From assembly GCF_016774335.1 (NCBI RefSeq), contig NZ_JAETWA010000041.1, forward strand, positions 1 through 64,000: 64,000 nucleotides of DNA. The letters are read 5' to 3'. Each line of letters starts with the position of its first letter. The stretch's first letter is position 1. The notes beneath the pieces were generated by a model, which saw only the letters and a program-made list of their open reading frames with translations, had not been told where the DNA came from and searched no databases. Source of the stretch: Luteimonas saliphila (GTDB lineage Bacteria; Pseudomonadota; Gammaproteobacteria; Xanthomonadales; Xanthomonadaceae). This document shows positions 63,359 through 64,000 of the stretch, piece by piece. Made by a program: the position numbers and the translations under genes.

Positions 63359-64000
63359 ATGTCGGATGAGGGTGCTTCGGTGTGGGTGGTCGACGACGAC
63401 CGCTCGGTGCGCTTCGTGCTCGCGACCGCGCTCAGCGACGCGGGCTACCAGGTCTCGGGCTTCGATTCGGCGCAGGCCGCGCTCGACGCGCTCAGGTCGC
63501 GGCCGGCGCCGCAGCTGCTGTTCACCGACGTGCGCATGCCCGGCGACGACGGCCTGCAGTTGCTGGAGAAGATCAAGCAGGCGCATCCCCAGTTGCCGGT
63601 GGTGGTGATGTCGGCCTACACCGACGTGGCCAGCACCGCCGGTGCGTTCCGCGGCGGCGCGCACGAATTCCTGTCCAAGCCCTTCGACCTCGACGAGGCG
63701 GTGGAACTGGCCGCGCGGGTGCTCGGCGAACGCGCGGAGGCGGGCGCGGAAGCCGCGCCGGAGGTCGAGCCGGCGGGCGACGTGCTGGTCGGCGATTCGC
63801 CGGCGATGCGCCAGCTGTTCCGTGCGATCGGGCGCCTGGCGCAGGCGCCGCTGACGGTGCTGATCACCGGCGAGACCGGTACCGGCAAGGAACTGGTGGC
63901 GCGCGCGCTGCATCGCGAATCGCCGCGCGCGCGGCAGCCGTTCGTCGCCCTCAACACCGCCGCGATCCCGGCCGAACTGCTGGAAAGCGAACTGTTCGGG
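63359..64000 (+). CDS. ntrC: Nitrogen regulator NtrC (GlnG), N-terminal part
   Basis: The first 214 residues are visible. The receiver domain (1-120) has [18 protein letters not shown] and the phospho-acceptor Asp in [11 protein letters not shown]. The beginning of the AAA+ domain shows Walker [18 protein letters not shown] and ELLESELFG, cut just before the sigma-54 contact loop. GAGGAGG precedes the ATG, nine bases after ntrB. Together with ntrB it is the nitrogen two-component system, probably not part of the flagellar set. Confidence 0.95.
   Translation, partial: MSDEGASVWVVDDDRSVRFVLATALSDAGYQVSGFDSAQAALDALRSRPAPQLLFTDVRMPGDDGLQLLEKIKQAHPQLPVVVMSAYTDVASTAGAFRGGAHEFLSKPFDLDEAVELAARVLGERAEAGAEAAPEVEPAGDVLVGDSPAMRQLFRAIGRLAQAPLTVLITGETGTGKELVARALHRESPRARQPFVALNTAAIPAELLESELFG

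Overview
The window is a GC-rich (visibly around 70% G+C) bacterial chromosome segment. It is almost entirely one flagellar, chemotaxis and motility superlocus. Gene content points to a gammaproteobacterium of the Lysobacteraceae/Xanthomonadaceae (Lysobacter, Luteimonas or Xanthomonas-like). The indicators are an rpoN2-vemR-fleQ operon, a fliCDST block ending in an atypical PilZ gene, a motCD-parC-parP chemotaxis tail, and dense REP-like intergenic palindromes of the GTAGCCCGGATAAGG type. The assignment rests on protein features and gene order, not on a database search.

Layout. Positions 1-5602 (minus strand): a partial methyl-accepting chemotaxis protein, an OprP/OprO-like porin, an Aer-like PAS receptor and cheW. 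Positions 5799-7535 (plus): motAB. Positions 7541-8333: a REP-like array. Positions 8346-20625 (minus, read right to left): flhF, flhG, fliA, cheY, cheZ, cheA, motC, motD, parC, parP and a second module STAS-cheY-cheA. Positions 20800-21249: a tandem REP array. Positions 21273-28916: fliLMNOPQR-flhBA (export gate and switch). Positions 29041-29657: another REP array. Positions 29707-36560: fliEFGHIJK. Positions 36618-39900: rpoN2-vemR-fleQ. Then a LuxR-type regulator, a PilZ gene, fliT, fliS, fliD, fliC, flgL back to flgB, and cheV. Rightmost block: flgA, flgM, flgN and a histidine kinase (plus), a degenerate GGDEF-EAL-REC protein (minus), and ntrB with the start of ntrC (plus).

Regulation is unusually readable. 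Nine sites fit a FliA (sigma-28) promoter with exactly 15 bases between a TAAA/TCAA-type -35 and a GCCGTTAC/GCCGACAN-type -10. They precede the partial MCP, the porin, cheW, motA, STAS-cheY-cheA, motC, fliC, cheV and flgM. Six sites fit a sigma-54 promoter (GGCACG-N4-TTGC). They precede flgA, flgB, flgJ, fliE, fliL and flhF. FliA, RpoN, FleQ, VemR, FlhF, FlhG and FlgM are all encoded here, so the window carries both the hierarchy and its targets: sigma-54/FleQ for basal body, export and hook, then sigma-28 for filament, stators and chemotaxis after FlgM export.

The oddities are a porin in the sigma-28 set, a REP element used as coding sequence inside the FlgI signal peptide, and a sigma-54 promoter inside an intergenic inverted repeat upstream of flgJ. 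Others are a cloverleaf-like nested palindrome between cheV and flgA, a GGDEF-EAL-REC protein that has lost most catalytic residues and sits convergently beside a soluble histidine kinase, and an NtrC-type operator at the very start codon of ntrB.
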